Assembly (NCBI GenBank): GCA_009792885.1
Contig: WMCF01000014.1
Location: 10,683,924-10,747,923, forward strand
From: Eremophila alpestris peregrina
Taxonomy: Eukaryota > Chordata > Aves > Passeriformes > Alaudidae
DNA: 64,000 nt
Reading direction: 5' to 3'
Made by a program: the position numbers and the translations under genes. Positions 63,601 to 64,000 of this stretch are shown piece by piece. Every line of letters starts with the position of its first letter. Position 1 is the stretch's first letter. Below the pieces are notes generated by a model, which was not told the DNA's origin, made no database searches, and saw only the letters and a list, made by a program, of their open reading frames with translations.

Positions 63601-64000
63601 CACAAGGTTAACTGGAAGTGTAAACTGAATTCCATGTTAAATTATCCCCTGTATGCCAAAGCCACAACATCTAGTACTCATTATTACTCTTTCAAAAGAA
63701 GCAGTCCAGAGTTTACACACACGTATGTTCTGAGGAGAATATTTTATAAACCCCACAAAAACATTTACACAAAATAACTCAATTTAGGCCAGCAGAGCAA
63801 ATCTCTCACATACAAAATGTCAGCCAATTAAGCTTTTAGCAGAGCACCAGGGAGACCGATTTTAGAAAGCTAAGCAGGTTTCTCAGTCTAGGAATGCCTG
63901 AAATCTGTTTATTCTCAGTCAACAATGACTTTCTGCCTTCTGCCAATTACTAAAGTAGTGGGGGGAAAACGGATTTACTCTCTGCTTTTACAGATCAGTT
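57604..64000. other. Intron 1 block with no recognisable gene; no sign of exon 1
   Basis: Unique sequence with short CA runs (near 59365-59390) and T-rich runs (58565-58585, 61360). No CpG island, no JARID2 exon 1 codons and no transposon ends were seen up to the window edge. The open frames at 59636-60106 plus and 59715-60158 minus overlap each other and look like chance. Confidence 0.55.

Larger units (their letters stand above)
9343..64000 (-). other. JARID2: JARID2 intron 1 (3' part, continues beyond 64000)
   Basis: Exon 1 of JARID2 encodes about 15 residues (MSKERPKRNIIQKKY). I looked for its reverse complement and for a GC-rich promoter and found neither, so the intron probably runs past the window end. 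Human JARID2 also has a first intron of more than 100 kb. An alternative, internal first exon within this span cannot be excluded by eye. The supported contents are listed separately. Confidence 0.75.

Overview
The window is vertebrate and almost certainly avian nuclear DNA. Three fragments of CR1 retrotransposon were found, in both orientations, and the clearest ends in the bird-type ATTCTATG 3' repeat. There are no SINEs or L1 elements, no operons, and no dense coding. One coding exon is firmly recognised: exon 2 of JARID2 (the Jumonji/ARID-domain accessory subunit of PRC2), on the minus strand at 9207-9342. It has a clean acceptor, branch-point candidate and donor, and it encodes 45 residues plus one base that align without gaps to human JARID2 residues 16-60.

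Layout in window coordinates (the gene reads right to left): 1-9206 is the start of JARID2 intron 2, 9207-9342 is exon 2, and 9343-64000 is the 3' part of intron 1. Exon 1 (about 15 codons, normally in a GC-rich promoter) was not found and should lie beyond 64000. Exon 3 should lie below position 1. The window is therefore 136 bases of coding sequence inside more than 63 kb of AT-rich intron. The many other open frames are scattered on both strands, resemble no family I know, and fit chance expectation for this much sequence.

Intronic features that can be supported are three CR1 fragments, microsatellites and homopolymers (including 78 consecutive A and an N inside another A-run), two G-quadruplex motifs on the JARID2 sense strand, a perfect 20-bp inverted repeat with a 4-base loop, a 36-bp imperfect tandem duplication, and a TG/CA/TA tract able to form Z-DNA or a cruciform.

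The most striking anomaly is not biological. At 57518-57536 there is an exact 19-base Tn5 mosaic end (Illumina Nextera adapter), sandwiched between two identical 67-base copies of the same genomic segment. This is an assembly error that adds about 86 bases and creates false reading frames. I found no convincing new biological system. The remaining leads (an exon-like minus-strand frame at 55150-55303, conserved-looking AT-rich blocks, and the hairpins) are marked as weak.
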